DNA of 64,000 nt from an uncultured Sphingomonas sp. (GTDB taxonomy: Bacteria > Pseudomonadota > Alphaproteobacteria > Sphingomonadales > Sphingomonadaceae), in contig NZ_CAJYTI010000033.1 in NCBI RefSeq assembly GCF_913777625.1, forward strand, positions 1-64,000, given 5' to 3'. The translations under genes and the position numbers were made by a program. Below, in pieces: positions 48,319-56,929 of the stretch. A model generated the notes under the pieces. That model saw nothing but the letters and a program-made list of their open reading frames with translations, ran no database searches and was not told the DNA's origin. How positions within the stretch are numbered: position 1 is the first letter of the stretch; each line of letters begins with the position of its first letter.

Positions 48319-49332
48319 CTAGATCGTGATGACCGCCTTCAGAACGTCCTCCTGCGCCGCGATCAGCCCTGGCAGGGCCTCGGGCGCATCGGCCAGATCC
48401 ACCCGGTGGGTCAGGAATCGGTCGATCGGGACGCTGCCGTCGCGGATTGCTGCGACCACCTGCGCGAAATCGGCCGACAGCGCGTTGCGGCTGGCGAGCA
48501 GCGTTGTCTCGCGCTTGTGGAATTCGGGATCGGGGAAGCGGAGTTCGTCGCGGTTGAGTCCCACCAGAACGTAGGTGCCGGCATGGGCGACGTGCGCAAT
48601 GCCGGCATTCATCGCGTGAATGTTGCCGGTGGCGTCGAACACATAGTCGAACATCTCGTCGTCGGTGTGCGCGGCGAGCGCGGCCGTGGCGTCCGGCCCC
48701 GCCACAACGCCGTGGTCGAAGCCGAACGCCTGGGCTGCGGTGGCGAGCCGACCCGGGCTGCGATCAAGCAGCACTATCTCGGCCGCTCCCGCAATCCGCG
48801 CGAACAACGCGCAGCCGATCCCGATCGGGCCGGCGCCGGTGATCAGCACCCGCGCACCCGGCTCGATGCGTGCGCGGCGTACCGCGTGCGCGCCGATGGC
48901 GAGGAATTCCACCATGGCGGCATGGTCGAGCGACAGGCCCGGGGTGGGGATCACCGCGGCAGCGGGGACGGCGATATATTCGGCCATGCCCCCGTCTGCG
49001 TGGACGCCCAGCACGCTGATCCGGCTGCAGCAGTTCGGCCGTCCCCGGCGACAGGCGACGCAGGTGCCGCAGGGCAGATAGGGGTTGACCGTGACCACGT
49101 CGCCGATCGCCAGTCCGCTGTCGGCCGGTGCATCGGTAACCTCGCCCGACAGCTCATGGCCGATCAGGCGGGGATAGGTGAAGAAGGGCTGGCTGCCGTC
49201 GAAGATATGATAGTCGGTACCGCAGATGCCGACGCGGCGCATCCGGATCAGCACCTCGCCCTCGCGCAGCGCCGGCACCGGCCGCTCTTCGATACGGGCT
49301 TGATGGGGACCGACGCAGACCAGTGCCTTCAT
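48319..49332 (-). CDS. Zinc-dependent alcohol dehydrogenase, sugar-acid type (LgoD/Tdh-like)
   Basis: 337 aa medium-chain dehydrogenase. The catalytic zinc site is GICGTDYHIFDG plus GHELSGEV. Four structural-zinc cysteines are in NPYLPCGTCVACRRGRPNCC. NAD binding is by VLITGAGPIGIGCALFA. The closest characterised type I recall is L-galactonate dehydrogenase (LgoD), with related enzymes oxidising 2-keto-3-deoxy sugar acids. Divergence from the FAH-hydrolase/lactonase/aldo-keto reductase operon suggests it does the 4-dehydrogenation step that makes the FAH substrate. ATG 49332 gives the standard N-terminus MKALVCVGP. Confidence 0.82.
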   Translation of the reverse strand: MKALVCVGPHQARIEERPVPALREGEVLIRMRRVGICGTDYHIFDGSQPFFTYPRLIGHELSGEVTDAPADSGLAIGDVVTVNPYLPCGTCVACRRGRPNCCSRISVLGVHADGGMAEYIAVPAAAVIPTPGLSLDHAAMVEFLAIGAHAVRRARIEPGARVLITGAGPIGIGCALFARIAGAAEIVLLDRSPGRLATAAQAFGFDHGVVAGPDATAALAAHTDDEMFDYVFDATGNIHAMNAGIAHVAHAGTYVLVGLNRDELRFPDPEFHKRETTLLASRNALSADFAQVVAAIRDGSVPIDRFLTHRVDLADAPEALPGLIAAQEDVLKAVITI

Positions 49333-49386
49333 GCTATCTCTCTTTTCACCGGCGCCCAACACGCCGCTGTTTCGCGCAGGCGATAG

Positions 49387-49408
49387 TGCTTTTTCATATG
49401 CGAAAGCA
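49387..49408. promoter_or_regulatory. Candidate operator (TGCTTT-N10-AAAGCA, CATATG centre)
   Basis: Twenty-two-base dyad, 18 of 22 positions symmetric, in the 256-nt region between the divergent Zn-dehydrogenase and FAH-hydrolase genes. It is about 55 nt from the dehydrogenase start and so well placed to control both operons. Nothing else is recognisable in this gap. Confidence 0.55.
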
Positions 49409-49588
49409 AGCAGGATAGTCCGGGCCACCTTGGCGCCCGCGCGCTTTTGTGAGACCGGGTTTTCATGGGTGCGACGAATCATCGCAGGCAAAAGCGGAAG
49501 GACCGGACGCGGTCCTATGCGGGTGCGCCCTGCCGTGCCGTCGCCGCATCCCAGGCCCTTTCCCTTCGACACGCATAAAGGAATTCGC

Positions 49589-50443
49589 ATGAAGCTTTGT
49601 CGCTATGGCGCTCCCGGCCACGAGCAACCCGGCCTGATCGATGCCGACGGCAACCTGCGCGCGCTTGCCGGCATTGCCGACATCACGCCCGAGACGCTGG
49701 CGCCGGACGTGCTGGCAAAGCTCGCCGCGATCGATCCCGCCAGCCTGCCGCTGGTGGAGGGCTCACCTCGCTACGGCGTGCCGGTGTCGGGCACGCGCAA
49801 GTTCGTCGCGATCGGCCTCAACTATGCCGATCACGCCGCGGAATCGAACCTGCCGATCCCCGCGGAGCCCGTGGTGTTCAACAAATGGGTGAGCTGTCTG
49901 CAGGGCCCGAACGACCCGGTCGTCATCCCACGCGATTCGAAGAAGACCGACTGGGAGGTCGAGCTGGGCGTCGTGATCGGCACCCGCGCCGAATATGTAT
50001 CGGCGGAAGAGGCGCTTAGCCACGTCGCCGGCTACCTCGTGATCAACGACGTGTCCGAGCGCCACTGGCAGATCGAGCGCGGCGCGACCTGGGACAAGGG
50101 CAAGGGCTTCCCGACCTTCGGTCCGGTCGGCCCCTGGCTGGTCACCGCCGACGAGGTGGGCGACCCGCAGAACCTGTCGATGTGGCTCGAGGTCAACGGC
50201 AAGCGCGTGCAGGACGGCAACACCAAGACGATGATCTTCACCGTCGCCGAGATCATCGCCTATTGCTCGCAGTTCATGACCCTGGAGCCGGGCGACATCA
50301 TCACGACGGGCACGCCCCCGGGCGTCGGCATGGGCCAGAAGCCCGAGCCCTGGTATCTGAAGGCCGGCGACGTGGTGACGCTGGGCATCGAGAAGCTCGG
50401 CGAGCAGCGCCAGGACTTCGTCGCCTGTACGCCGCGGGGCTGA
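49589..50443 (+). CDS. FAH-family 2,4-diketo-3-deoxy sugar-acid hydrolase (LRA6 paralogue)
   Basis: 284 aa, close in pattern to the product of 56930-57787. Metal ligands are Glu123, Glu125 (DWEVELGVVIG) and Asp154 (VINDVSERH). GDIITTGTPPGVGMG is the C-terminal signature. Expected reaction: cleavage of a 2,4-diketo-3-deoxy acid (L-fuconate or L-rhamnonate series) to pyruvate and L-lactate. ATG 49589 follows AAAGGAATTCGC; the open frame before it is non-coding. Its TGA shares a base with the next ATG (TGATG). Confidence 0.85.
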   Translation: MKLCRYGAPGHEQPGLIDADGNLRALAGIADITPETLAPDVLAKLAAIDPASLPLVEGSPRYGVPVSGTRKFVAIGLNYADHAAESNLPIPAEPVVFNKWVSCLQGPNDPVVIPRDSKKTDWEVELGVVIGTRAEYVSAEEALSHVAGYLVINDVSERHWQIERGATWDKGKGFPTFGPVGPWLVTADEVGDPQNLSMWLEVNGKRVQDGNTKTMIFTVAEIIAYCSQFMTLEPGDIITTGTPPGVGMGQKPEPWYLKAGDVVTLGIEKLGEQRQDFVACTPRG

Positions 50444-51324
50444 TGCCCGTGCGGCCGACGTTCGTCGATGCGCATCTCCACCTCTGGGATCGGGAGCGGC
50501 TGCGCTACCCGTGGCTGGAAGAGGCGGACAAGGCGTCGATCGCCGCGACCTACAGGGTGGCGGACCACCGCGCGGCGGCGGCCGACTGGAACCTGGTGGG
50601 CGCCGTGCACGTCGATGCCGGCGCCCATCCGGAGGACGGCGAGCGCGAGACCGACTGGCTGAACGGCGTCGCCGATGCCGAGGGGCTGCCGAGCGCGATC
50701 GTCGCCCGGGTCGAACTCGATGCACCGGATGTGGCGGAGGTGCTTGCCCGCCAGGCGGTGCGGCCGCGGGTGGTGGGCATCCGCCATCTGATCAACTGGC
50801 ATCCGGATCCTGCTCGCCGGGCCTATCCGCGCGATCTGACGGTGGATCCGGCCTGGCGGCGCGGCTTCGGGCTGCTGGCACGGCATCGCCTCAGCTACGA
50901 CTTTCACGGCTTCCCGCCCCAGCTGGCCGGGTTGGCCGACGTGGCGGCGGCACATCCGGACGTACCGGTGATCGTCAATCATCTCGGGCTGCCGATCCTC
51001 GCGGACGGGCTGGAGGCATGGCGGGCCGGGCTGACTGCACTGGCGGCGATGCCGCAGGTGGCGATCAAGCTGTCGGGCGCAGGCTTCGTGGCCGCCCCCT
51101 TCGACCCCACCGCCTTCGCGCCGATCGTCGCGGAGGTGATCGACCTGTTCGGGACCCAGCGGGTGATGATCGCCAGCAACTTCCCGACCGATCGCTTGTT
51201 CGCGCCGCTGGACACCACGCTCGCCGCCTATGAGGCGCTGCTCGCCGGCTATTCCGACGACGAGCGCCGCGACCTCTGGGGCCGCAACGCCGCCCGCATC
51301 TATCGACTGGATCTCGACCTGTGA
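50443..51324 (+). CDS. Amidohydrolase-family sugar lactonase (COG3618; fuconolactonase-like)
   Basis: 293 aa TIM-barrel metallohydrolase. FVDAHLHLWDRERLRYPWL supplies the His-x-His pair. GIRHLINWHPDPARR, VIVNHLGLP and the late IASNFPTDRLF (catalytic Asp) are COG3618 markers. Enzymes of this group open L-fucono- and L-rhamnono-lactones. It is translationally coupled to the FAH gene before (1-nt overlap) and the aldo/keto reductase after (GTGA overlap). That reductase is the likely source of its lactone substrate. Confidence 0.85.
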   Translation: MPVRPTFVDAHLHLWDRERLRYPWLEEADKASIAATYRVADHRAAAADWNLVGAVHVDAGAHPEDGERETDWLNGVADAEGLPSAIVARVELDAPDVAEVLARQAVRPRVVGIRHLINWHPDPARRAYPRDLTVDPAWRRGFGLLARHRLSYDFHGFPPQLAGLADVAAAHPDVPVIVNHLGLPILADGLEAWRAGLTALAAMPQVAIKLSGAGFVAAPFDPTAFAPIVAEVIDLFGTQRVMIASNFPTDRLFAPLDTTLAAYEALLAGYSDDERRDLWGRNAARIYRLDLDL

Positions 51325-52355
51325 CTGCCATTCCTCACCGTGCCATCGGCCGCACCAGCCTGACCGTTCCCGAACTCGGCTTCGGCGCGGCGTCGCTCGG
51401 CAATCTTTACGCGCCGGTCAGCGATGCCGATGCGCGCGGCGCGATCGATGCGGCGCTGGCGGCGGGGCTCCGCTATGTCGACACCGCGCCACATTATGGC
51501 CGGGGCCTCTCCGAGCGCCGGGTGGGCGAGGCGGTACGGCTCCAGCGCGAGGTGGTACTCTCCACCAAGGTCGGCCGCTTGATGGACCCGGACACCAGCG
51601 TCGTCGACGATCGCGAGCGCGATGGCTTCCGCTCGCCCATGCCTTTCCGCATGCGCTACGACTATACGCATGACGGCATCCTGCGCAGCCACGAGCACAG
51701 CCTGCAGCGGCTGGGCGTGGCACGCGTCGATCTGCTCTACATCCATGATATCGGCAGCTACACGCATGGCGATGCGGCGGAGGGCTATTGGCAGCAGCTC
51801 ACCACCGGCGGTGGGCTGAAGGCGCTGGAACGGCTGCGCGAGGAAGGCAGCATCGCCGGCTTCGGCGTGGGCGTGAACGAGATCGCCGTGTGCCTGGATG
51901 TCATGCGCGAGGCGCGCCTCGACGCGATCCTGCTCGCCGGGCGCTACACGTTGCTCGAGCAGAATGCGCTCGACGCGCTGTTCCCGGCCTGTGCGGCAGC
52001 GGGAACCTCGATCGTGATCGGCGGCCCGTACAACAGCGGCATTCTCGCCACCGGCACCAAGCGCGGCGGCACGCTCCACTATGATTACGGGCCCGCGCCC
52101 GAAGCCGTCGTGGCAAAGGTGCGCGGCATCGAGGCCGTCGCCGATCGCCACCGCGTACGGCTGCCGGCGGCGGCACTCGCCTTCGTGCTGGCGCATCCGC
52201 TGGTCGCCAGCGTCATTCCCGGCATCGGCAGTGCGGCGCGCGTCGCGCAGACGGTGGATCTCTACCGCGAAGCCATCCCCGCCGCCTTCTGGCAGGAGCT
52301 CCGCGCCAAGGGTCTGCTGCGCGCCGACGCGCCGGTGCCCGAGGACGCCGCCTGA
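51321..52355 (+). CDS. Aldo/keto reductase, L-fucose/D-threo-aldose 1-dehydrogenase type
   Basis: 344 aa. The tetrad shows as YVDTAPHYGRGLSERRVG (Asp, Tyr), LSTKVGRLM (Lys) and LLYIHDIG (His). The long insertion with DDRERDGFRSPMPFRMRYDY is typical of D-threo-aldose/L-fucose 1-dehydrogenases (COG0667 subgroup), which make the sugar lactone with NAD(P)+. Pyridoxal 4-dehydrogenase is a close relative and cannot be excluded. GTG start at 51321, overlapping the lactonase stop by 4 nt. The coupling to a lactonase favours the sugar role. Confidence 0.83.
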   Translation: MTAIPHRAIGRTSLTVPELGFGAASLGNLYAPVSDADARGAIDAALAAGLRYVDTAPHYGRGLSERRVGEAVRLQREVVLSTKVGRLMDPDTSVVDDRERDGFRSPMPFRMRYDYTHDGILRSHEHSLQRLGVARVDLLYIHDIGSYTHGDAAEGYWQQLTTGGGLKALERLREEGSIAGFGVGVNEIAVCLDVMREARLDAILLAGRYTLLEQNALDALFPACAAAGTSIVIGGPYNSGILATGTKRGGTLHYDYGPAPEAVVAKVRGIEAVADRHRVRLPAAALAFVLAHPLVASVIPGIGSAARVAQTVDLYREAIPAAFWQELRAKGLLRADAPVPEDAA

Positions 52356-52369
52356 CGCCGGAAACCGCC

Positions 52370-53131
52370 TTGCTCGGGTTCGTCGACCGGCTGCTCGCCA
52401 AGGCGACCGGGCCGGTGGTGCTCGGGCTCTGCGGCGCGCAGGGCAGCGGCAAGTCCACCCTGGCGGCAGCGGTTGCGCGGGCGGTGCCGGACACGGTCAT
52501 ACTCTCGCTCGACGACCTCTATCGCACCCGTGCGGCGCGGCGTGACCTAGCCGCCACCATCCATCCACTGTTCGCGACACGCGGCGTGCCTGGCACCCAC
52601 GACGTCGACCTGGGCATCGCGACGCTCGACGCGCTGCGTGCCGGTGCCCGCATCCGGCTGCCGCGCTTTGACAAGGCGGTCGACGATCGGGTGCCCGACG
52701 GCGACGTGGCAGAGGCCGGGGCGGTGCGACTGATCCTCTTCGAGGGCTGGTGCGTCGGCGCCCGCCCGATCGCCGACGCGGATCTGGCCGAGCCGATCAA
52801 TGCGCTGGAACGAAACGAGGATGGCGACGGCCGCTGGCGACGCAGCTGGAATGCCGCGCTCGCCGGATCCTATCAGGCGCTGTTCGCGCGCGTCGACCGG
52901 CTGGTGCTGCTCGAAGCGCCCGGCTGGGAGACGGTGCTGCGCTGGCGTACCGAGCAGGAACAAACGCTCCGCGCCGCCGGTGCCAGCGGTCCCGGCGTAA
53001 TGGACGACGCCGCCGTTGCCCGCTTCATCCAGCATTATGAGCGACTGACCCGGCATATCCTCGCGGAAATGCCGGGCCGGGCCGACCTCGTGCTGCCGCT
53101 CGACGAACGCCGCAGCCTGCGCGCCGCCTAG
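52370..53131 (+). CDS. P-loop kinase, D-glycerate 3-kinase-like
   Basis: 253 aa from TTG 52370. The Walker A motif is CGAQGSGKST (about residues 21-30), followed by VILSLDDLYRT, HDVDLGIATLDAL, FEGWCVG and the lid RWRTEQEQ, as in plant/yeast GLYK-type glycerate kinases. CTG 52352, overlapping the aldo/keto reductase stop, is an alternative start; neither has a clear ribosome site. It is last in the deoxysugar module. Its 3' end overlaps the convergent acetylesterase by 4 nt. Which sugar acid it phosphorylates here is unclear. Confidence 0.75.
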   Translation: MLGFVDRLLAKATGPVVLGLCGAQGSGKSTLAAAVARAVPDTVILSLDDLYRTRAARRDLAATIHPLFATRGVPGTHDVDLGIATLDALRAGARIRLPRFDKAVDDRVPDGDVAEAGAVRLILFEGWCVGARPIADADLAEPINALERNEDGDGRWRRSWNAALAGSYQALFARVDRLVLLEAPGWETVLRWRTEQEQTLRAAGASGPGVMDDAAVARFIQHYERLTRHILAEMPGRADLVLPLDERRSLRAA

Positions 53132-53919
53132 TGGCAGGCGGCGCTGCCGAGCGGCGTGGTGCGGGTAAGGTCGGGACGCGTCGCCAGCACCTTGTCGGCG
53201 ATCGGCAGCTTCAGGCTCTTCAGCTCCTGCGCGACGAGTTCGGCCATGGCGCGGGCGCCGAACTCGCTGAAATGGGTGTCGTCGTCGATCCCCTTGGGGA
53301 AGCCGATGGCTTTGTCCTCGGGCGTATAGTGCAGGTAGAGCTTCCGCGACCCGTCCGGCCCCAGCCGCTGGAGCAGATCGGCCGAGCGCGCCTCCAGGTC
53401 GAGCAGCGGCGTGTTGGTGCTGGAAACCAGCGCGCGCATCACCTCGCTATAGGCGGCGAAGTCGGCCTTCACCCGGGTGCCGTCAAAGCTGCGCCGCACC
53501 GGCGGGGTGACCAGCACCGGGACCAGCCCGTGTCCGCGCGCTTCCCAGATCATTCGCAGCAGATTGTCGCGGTAGAGCGTCGCGGCAGGGGCATAGCGTT
53601 CGGGCTTGCCCGTGCTCGCGTCGTTATGGCCGAACTGGATCAGCACCACGTCGCCCGGCTTGGCTTCGGCGAGCAGCGAATCCCAGCGGCCCTCGGCGAG
53701 GAACGACTTGGTGCTGCGGCCGCCGATCGCGCGGTTCACCACCACCGCGTCCGGCGTCATGCCGCAGGGGAGCATCTGCCCCCAGCCGGTCTGCGGATAG
53801 CGATCGGCCGCGTAGTTCTGCGCGGTCGAATCGCTCGCGATGAACAGGCGGGTCTGCGCGGCGACGGGCGAGGCGAGGGCGGCGAGACACGCTGCCGCGG
53901 CGAACAGCGCCCCCCTCAT
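53128..53919 (-). CDS. SGNH/GDSL rhamnogalacturonan acetylesterase, exported (CE12-like)
   Basis: 263 aa with a signal peptide ending near SPVAAQ (about 22). SGNH blocks are visible: IASDSTAQNY (Ser), NRAIGGRSTKSF (Gly), QFGHNDAS (Asn) and DDDTHFSEFGARAM (Asp/His). The family removes acetyl groups from galacturonate in rhamnogalacturonan I. It overlaps the L-rhamnose dehydrogenase gene by 4 nt, tying pectin deacetylation to rhamnose use. The enzyme should act in the periplasm or outside the cell. Confidence 0.85.
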   Translation of the reverse strand: MRGALFAAAACLAALASPVAAQTRLFIASDSTAQNYAADRYPQTGWGQMLPCGMTPDAVVVNRAIGGRSTKSFLAEGRWDSLLAEAKPGDVVLIQFGHNDASTGKPERYAPAATLYRDNLLRMIWEARGHGLVPVLVTPPVRRSFDGTRVKADFAAYSEVMRALVSSTNTPLLDLEARSADLLQRLGPDGSRKLYLHYTPEDKAIGFPKGIDDDTHFSEFGARAMAELVAQELKSLKLPIADKVLATRPDLTRTTPLGSAACH

Positions 53920-54680
53920 TGCAGGTTCACGAAGGCGCCGCCGTCGACCAGCAGCGCCGCGCCGGTGACATAGGCCGCCATGTCGGAGGCGAGGAATATG
54001 ATCGGCCCGGCAAGATCCTCGGGCTGGCCCAGCCGGCCGAGCGGCACCCGGCCTTCCATGTATTTCCGCTTCTCGTCGTCGGCGAGATCGTCCTTGTTGA
54101 TCTCGGTGAGGATCGTGCCCGGCAGCACCGAGTTGCAGCGGATGCCGTGCCGTCCCAGCGCGATCGCAGCCGACTGCATCAGCGAGTGCAGGCCTGCCTT
54201 GGTGGGGGTGTAGTGCGTCTGATATTCGCCGCCGACCAGCGCCGAGATCGACGAGACCGCGACGATCGCCCCGCCATGGCCCTGCGCGACCATCTGGTTC
54301 GCCGCCGCCTGGCACATGAAATAGCCGCCGAGCAGGTTGACCTGCATGGTCCGCTGCACCGTTTCCACCGGCATGTCGAGGAACGCGTGGAAGGGGCAGA
54401 TACCGGCGTTGGACACCATCACGTCGACCTTGCCGAATGCCGCCACCGCGCGCGCGACGAAGTCGGTGGCGGTGGCGGGATCGGCGACGTCGCCCTTCAC
54501 CGCCAGCCCGCGCCGGCCCTTCGCCTCGATCGCGGCGACCACCGCCGCGGCATCCTCGTCGCGGCTGTGATAGTTGATCGCCACGTCCGCACCGGCTTCC
54601 GCCGCACCGATCGCCGCCGCCCGGCCGATGCCGGTCGACCCGCCGGTGACCAGCACCGTCTTCCCCTCCAACAGCTTCAC
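53916..54680 (-). CDS. lra1: L-rhamnose 1-dehydrogenase (SDR, LRA1)
   Basis: 254 aa classical SDR. It begins at GTG 54680 behind AAGGAGAGG. VTGGSTGIG binds the cofactor. The catalytic region has SSISALVGG and HYTPTKAGLHSLMQS (Tyr/Lys). NAGICPFHAFLDMP and the GGAFVNLQ end are shared, from memory, with bacterial L-rhamnose dehydrogenases such as that of Azotobacter. It oxidises L-rhamnose to the lactone, the first step of the pathway. It is 16 nt after the IclR gene and overlaps the acetylesterase gene. Confidence 0.87.
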   Translation of the reverse strand: MKLLEGKTVLVTGGSTGIGRAAAIGAAEAGADVAINYHSRDEDAAAVVAAIEAKGRRGLAVKGDVADPATATDFVARAVAAFGKVDVMVSNAGICPFHAFLDMPVETVQRTMQVNLLGGYFMCQAAANQMVAQGHGGAIVAVSSISALVGGEYQTHYTPTKAGLHSLMQSAAIALGRHGIRCNSVLPGTILTEINKDDLADDEKRKYMEGRVPLGRLGQPEDLAGPIIFLASDMAAYVTGAALLVDGGAFVNLQ

Positions 54681-54696
54681 GGGTATCCTCTCCTTG

Positions 54697-55533
54697 TTAT
54701 CGTCGGTGTTTGCGCGCCGGGCGCATCTCCGCGCTCCAGCCGAGATCGGTGCTGATCGCCTCCGCGGTGCCGCGCACCTGCGCACTCAGCGCCGCCATGC
54801 GATCGTCGTCCATGTACTGCGCCGCGCTCGACACGCTGATCGCCGCGACGATCCGGCCCGAGACGTCGCGCACCGGTGCCGCCACGCAGCGGATCAGATC
54901 CTCGTTTTCCTCCAGGTCGAAGGCATGGCCGGCGCCCGCATAGCTGCGCATCCGCTCGAACCAGAGGCCGCGATCGGTATGCTGCTGGCCGCGCGCTTCG
55001 TCGGCGGCGTAGAGCCGTTCCCATTCGCTCTCGCCCGTGTCGATCAGGAGGGCCTTGCCGAGCCCCGTCGAGGTCAGCGGCTGGCGGTCGCCGATTCGGC
55101 TGGAAATTTCGACGCGGCGGCGGCCGGAGATCTTGTCGAGATAGAGGGCGAGGTCGCCGTCCATCCGGCCGAGATGCACCGTATCCTCGGTCTCCGCCGC
55201 AAGCGCTTCCATGCGCGGGCGCGCGATCTGGACGATGTCCGCCTGGCTCTGCGCGAGGAAGCCGAGCTGGATCAGCTTCGGCCCCAATTGATAGCCGTCG
55301 CGCGGCAGGTAGCTGAGGAAACCACGGTCGATCAGCGCATTGGCAAGGCGGTGGGTGGTCGAGCGGGTGAGCCCCATCCGCGCCGACAATTCCGCCAGCT
55401 TCACCGGCCCGTCGATCACCTTGTCCAGCATGTCCAGGCCCCGCAGCAGCGTCTGGCTGCCCTGGATCTTGGCGCCCCCGCCGGCCGGTGCAGCGCCCTC
55501 CGCACTTTCAGCATTTGACGTGGATCGTTCCAT
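54697..55533 (-). CDS. IclR-family regulator of the rhamnose locus
   Basis: 278 aa. The N-terminal winged HTH (VKLAELSARMGLTRSTTHRL) and C-terminal effector domain (TVHLGRMDGDLALYLDKI, RCVAAPVRDVSGRIVAAISV) are standard IclR. It heads the leftward unit with lra1 and the acetylesterase and diverges from the rhmD operon, so it is probably the local regulator. ATG 55533 is used. The dyad at 55667, repeated before the TonB receptor at 59710, is a candidate binding site. Confidence 0.85.
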   Translation of the reverse strand: MERSTSNAESAEGAAPAGGGAKIQGSQTLLRGLDMLDKVIDGPVKLAELSARMGLTRSTTHRLANALIDRGFLSYLPRDGYQLGPKLIQLGFLAQSQADIVQIARPRMEALAAETEDTVHLGRMDGDLALYLDKISGRRRVEISSRIGDRQPLTSTGLGKALLIDTGESEWERLYAADEARGQQHTDRGLWFERMRSYAGAGHAFDLEENEDLIRCVAAPVRDVSGRIVAAISVSSAAQYMDDDRMAALSAQVRGTAEAISTDLGWSAEMRPARKHRR

Positions 55534-55666
55534 CAATTAACATCCTATCCCATAAAGTGAGAAAGTAAAGCATATAGGAGGATGCCGGGCAGCCGATCGC
55601 GGCTGCGACCCACCCGAACCTCTTGGGTGCGAACGTACCACATGCTGGCACGCCGCGCGCCCGAAT

Positions 55667-55681
55667 TTCACATTGTCGGAA
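55667..55681. promoter_or_regulatory. Candidate IclR operator upstream of rhmD (TTCACATTGTCGGAA)
   Basis: Imperfect dyad 46 nt upstream of the rhmD start. It matches 13 of 15 bases of the dyad TTCACAATGTGGGAA at 59604-59618, before the TonB receptor. Recurrence at two promoters of one locus is the evidence for function. Confidence 0.6.
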
Positions 55682-55727
55682 GCCGTCCAGCCATCTGGGA
55701 TGGACGTCAGAAGGGAAGCGTCGAGCC

Positions 55728-56918
55728 GTGATAGCCGGACTCTCCAAGATCAAGCAGGTACGCGCCTATACCGTCCGCGGCGGCGGCGCCGATTATCACG
55801 ACCAGGGCGAAGGCCATTGGATCGACGACCACATCGCGACGCCGATGGCGCGCTATCCCGACTATCGTGCAAGCCGGCAGAGCTTCGGCATCAACGTGCT
55901 CGGCACACTGATCGTCGAGATCGAGGCCGAGGACGGCACGATCGGCTTTGCGGTGACCACCGGCGGCGAGCCGGCCTGCTACATCGTCGAGAAGCATCTC
56001 GCGCGCTTCCTCGAGGGCCGCAGCCCTACCGAGTATGAGAAGATCTGGGACCAGATGTACTTCTCGACGCAGTATTACGGCCGCAAGGGGCTGGTGGTGA
56101 ACGCCATTTCCGGCGTCGACCTGGCGCTGTGGGACCTGCTGGGCAAGCTGCGTGGCGAGCCGGTCTATCACATGCTCGGCGGCGCGGTGCGCGACGAGCT
56201 GCAATTCTACGCGACCGGCGCGCGGCCGGACATCGCCAAGGAACTGGGTTTCATCGGCGGCAAGCTGCCCCTCCACCACGGCCCCGCCGAGGGGATCGAG
56301 GGGCTCAAGAAGAACATCGCCGAACTGGCCGAGATGCGCAGCCGCGTCGGCCCCGATTTCTGGCTGATGTGGGACTGCTGGATGGCGCTCGACGTCGACT
56401 ATGCCACCCGCCTCGCCATCGCCGCGCACGAGCATGGCCTGAAATGGATCGAGGAGGCGATCAGCCCCGACGATTACTGGGGCTATGCCGAGCTCAAGCG
56501 CAACGTGCCCCGCGGCATGCTGGTCACCACCGGCGAGCATGAGGCGACCCGCTGGGGCTTCCGCATGCTGCTGGAGATGGACTGCTGCGACATTATCCAG
56601 CCGGACGTGGGCTGGTGCGGCGGCGTGACCGAGCTCTTGAAGATCTCGGCACTGGCCGATGCGCGCGGCAAGCTGGTCGTGCCGCACGGGTCGTCGGTCT
56701 ACAGCTATCACTTCGTCATCACCCGCCACAACTCGCCCTTCGCCGAGTTCCTGATGATGCATCCCGGGCCGACCGAGGTGGTGCCGATGTTCCACCCGCA
56801 GCTGCTGGGCGAGCCGGTGCCGCAGAACGGCCGCCTCCGCGCGAGTGCGCTCGACCAGCCGGGCTTCGGCGTCGAGCTCAACCGCGAGCTCACCATGCAT
56901 CGCCCCTATACGCACTGA
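55728..56918 (+). CDS. rhmD: L-rhamnonate dehydratase (RhmD/LRA3)
   Basis: 396 aa enolase-superfamily dehydratase converting L-rhamnonate to 2-keto-3-deoxy-L-rhamnonate. [20 protein letters not shown] near the N-terminus and [18 protein letters not shown] are near-identical to the E. coli enzyme as I remember it. Metal ligands lie in [21 protein letters not shown] and [12 protein letters not shown]. The late [12 protein letters not shown] and the closing HRPYTH are also shared. GTG 55728 fits the family N-terminus. The next gene begins 11 nt after the stop. Confidence 0.95.
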   Translation: MIAGLSKIKQVRAYTVRGGGADYHDQGEGHWIDDHIATPMARYPDYRASRQSFGINVLGTLIVEIEAEDGTIGFAVTTGGEPACYIVEKHLARFLEGRSPTEYEKIWDQMYFSTQYYGRKGLVVNAISGVDLALWDLLGKLRGEPVYHMLGGAVRDELQFYATGARPDIAKELGFIGGKLPLHHGPAEGIEGLKKNIAELAEMRSRVGPDFWLMWDCWMALDVDYATRLAIAAHEHGLKWIEEAISPDDYWGYAELKRNVPRGMLVTTGEHEATRWGFRMLLEMDCCDIIQPDVGWCGGVTELLKISALADARGKLVVPHGSSVYSYHFVITRHNSPFAEFLMMHPGPTEVVPMFHPQLLGEPVPQNGRLRASALDQPGFGVELNRELTMHRPYTH

Positions 56919-56929
56919 GAGAGACCCGC

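Noticed and set aside
55646..55651. TGGCAC before rhmD as a sigma-54 -24 element
   Set aside because: No matching -12 TTGC element at the required spacing, and no enhancer-binding regulator nearby.
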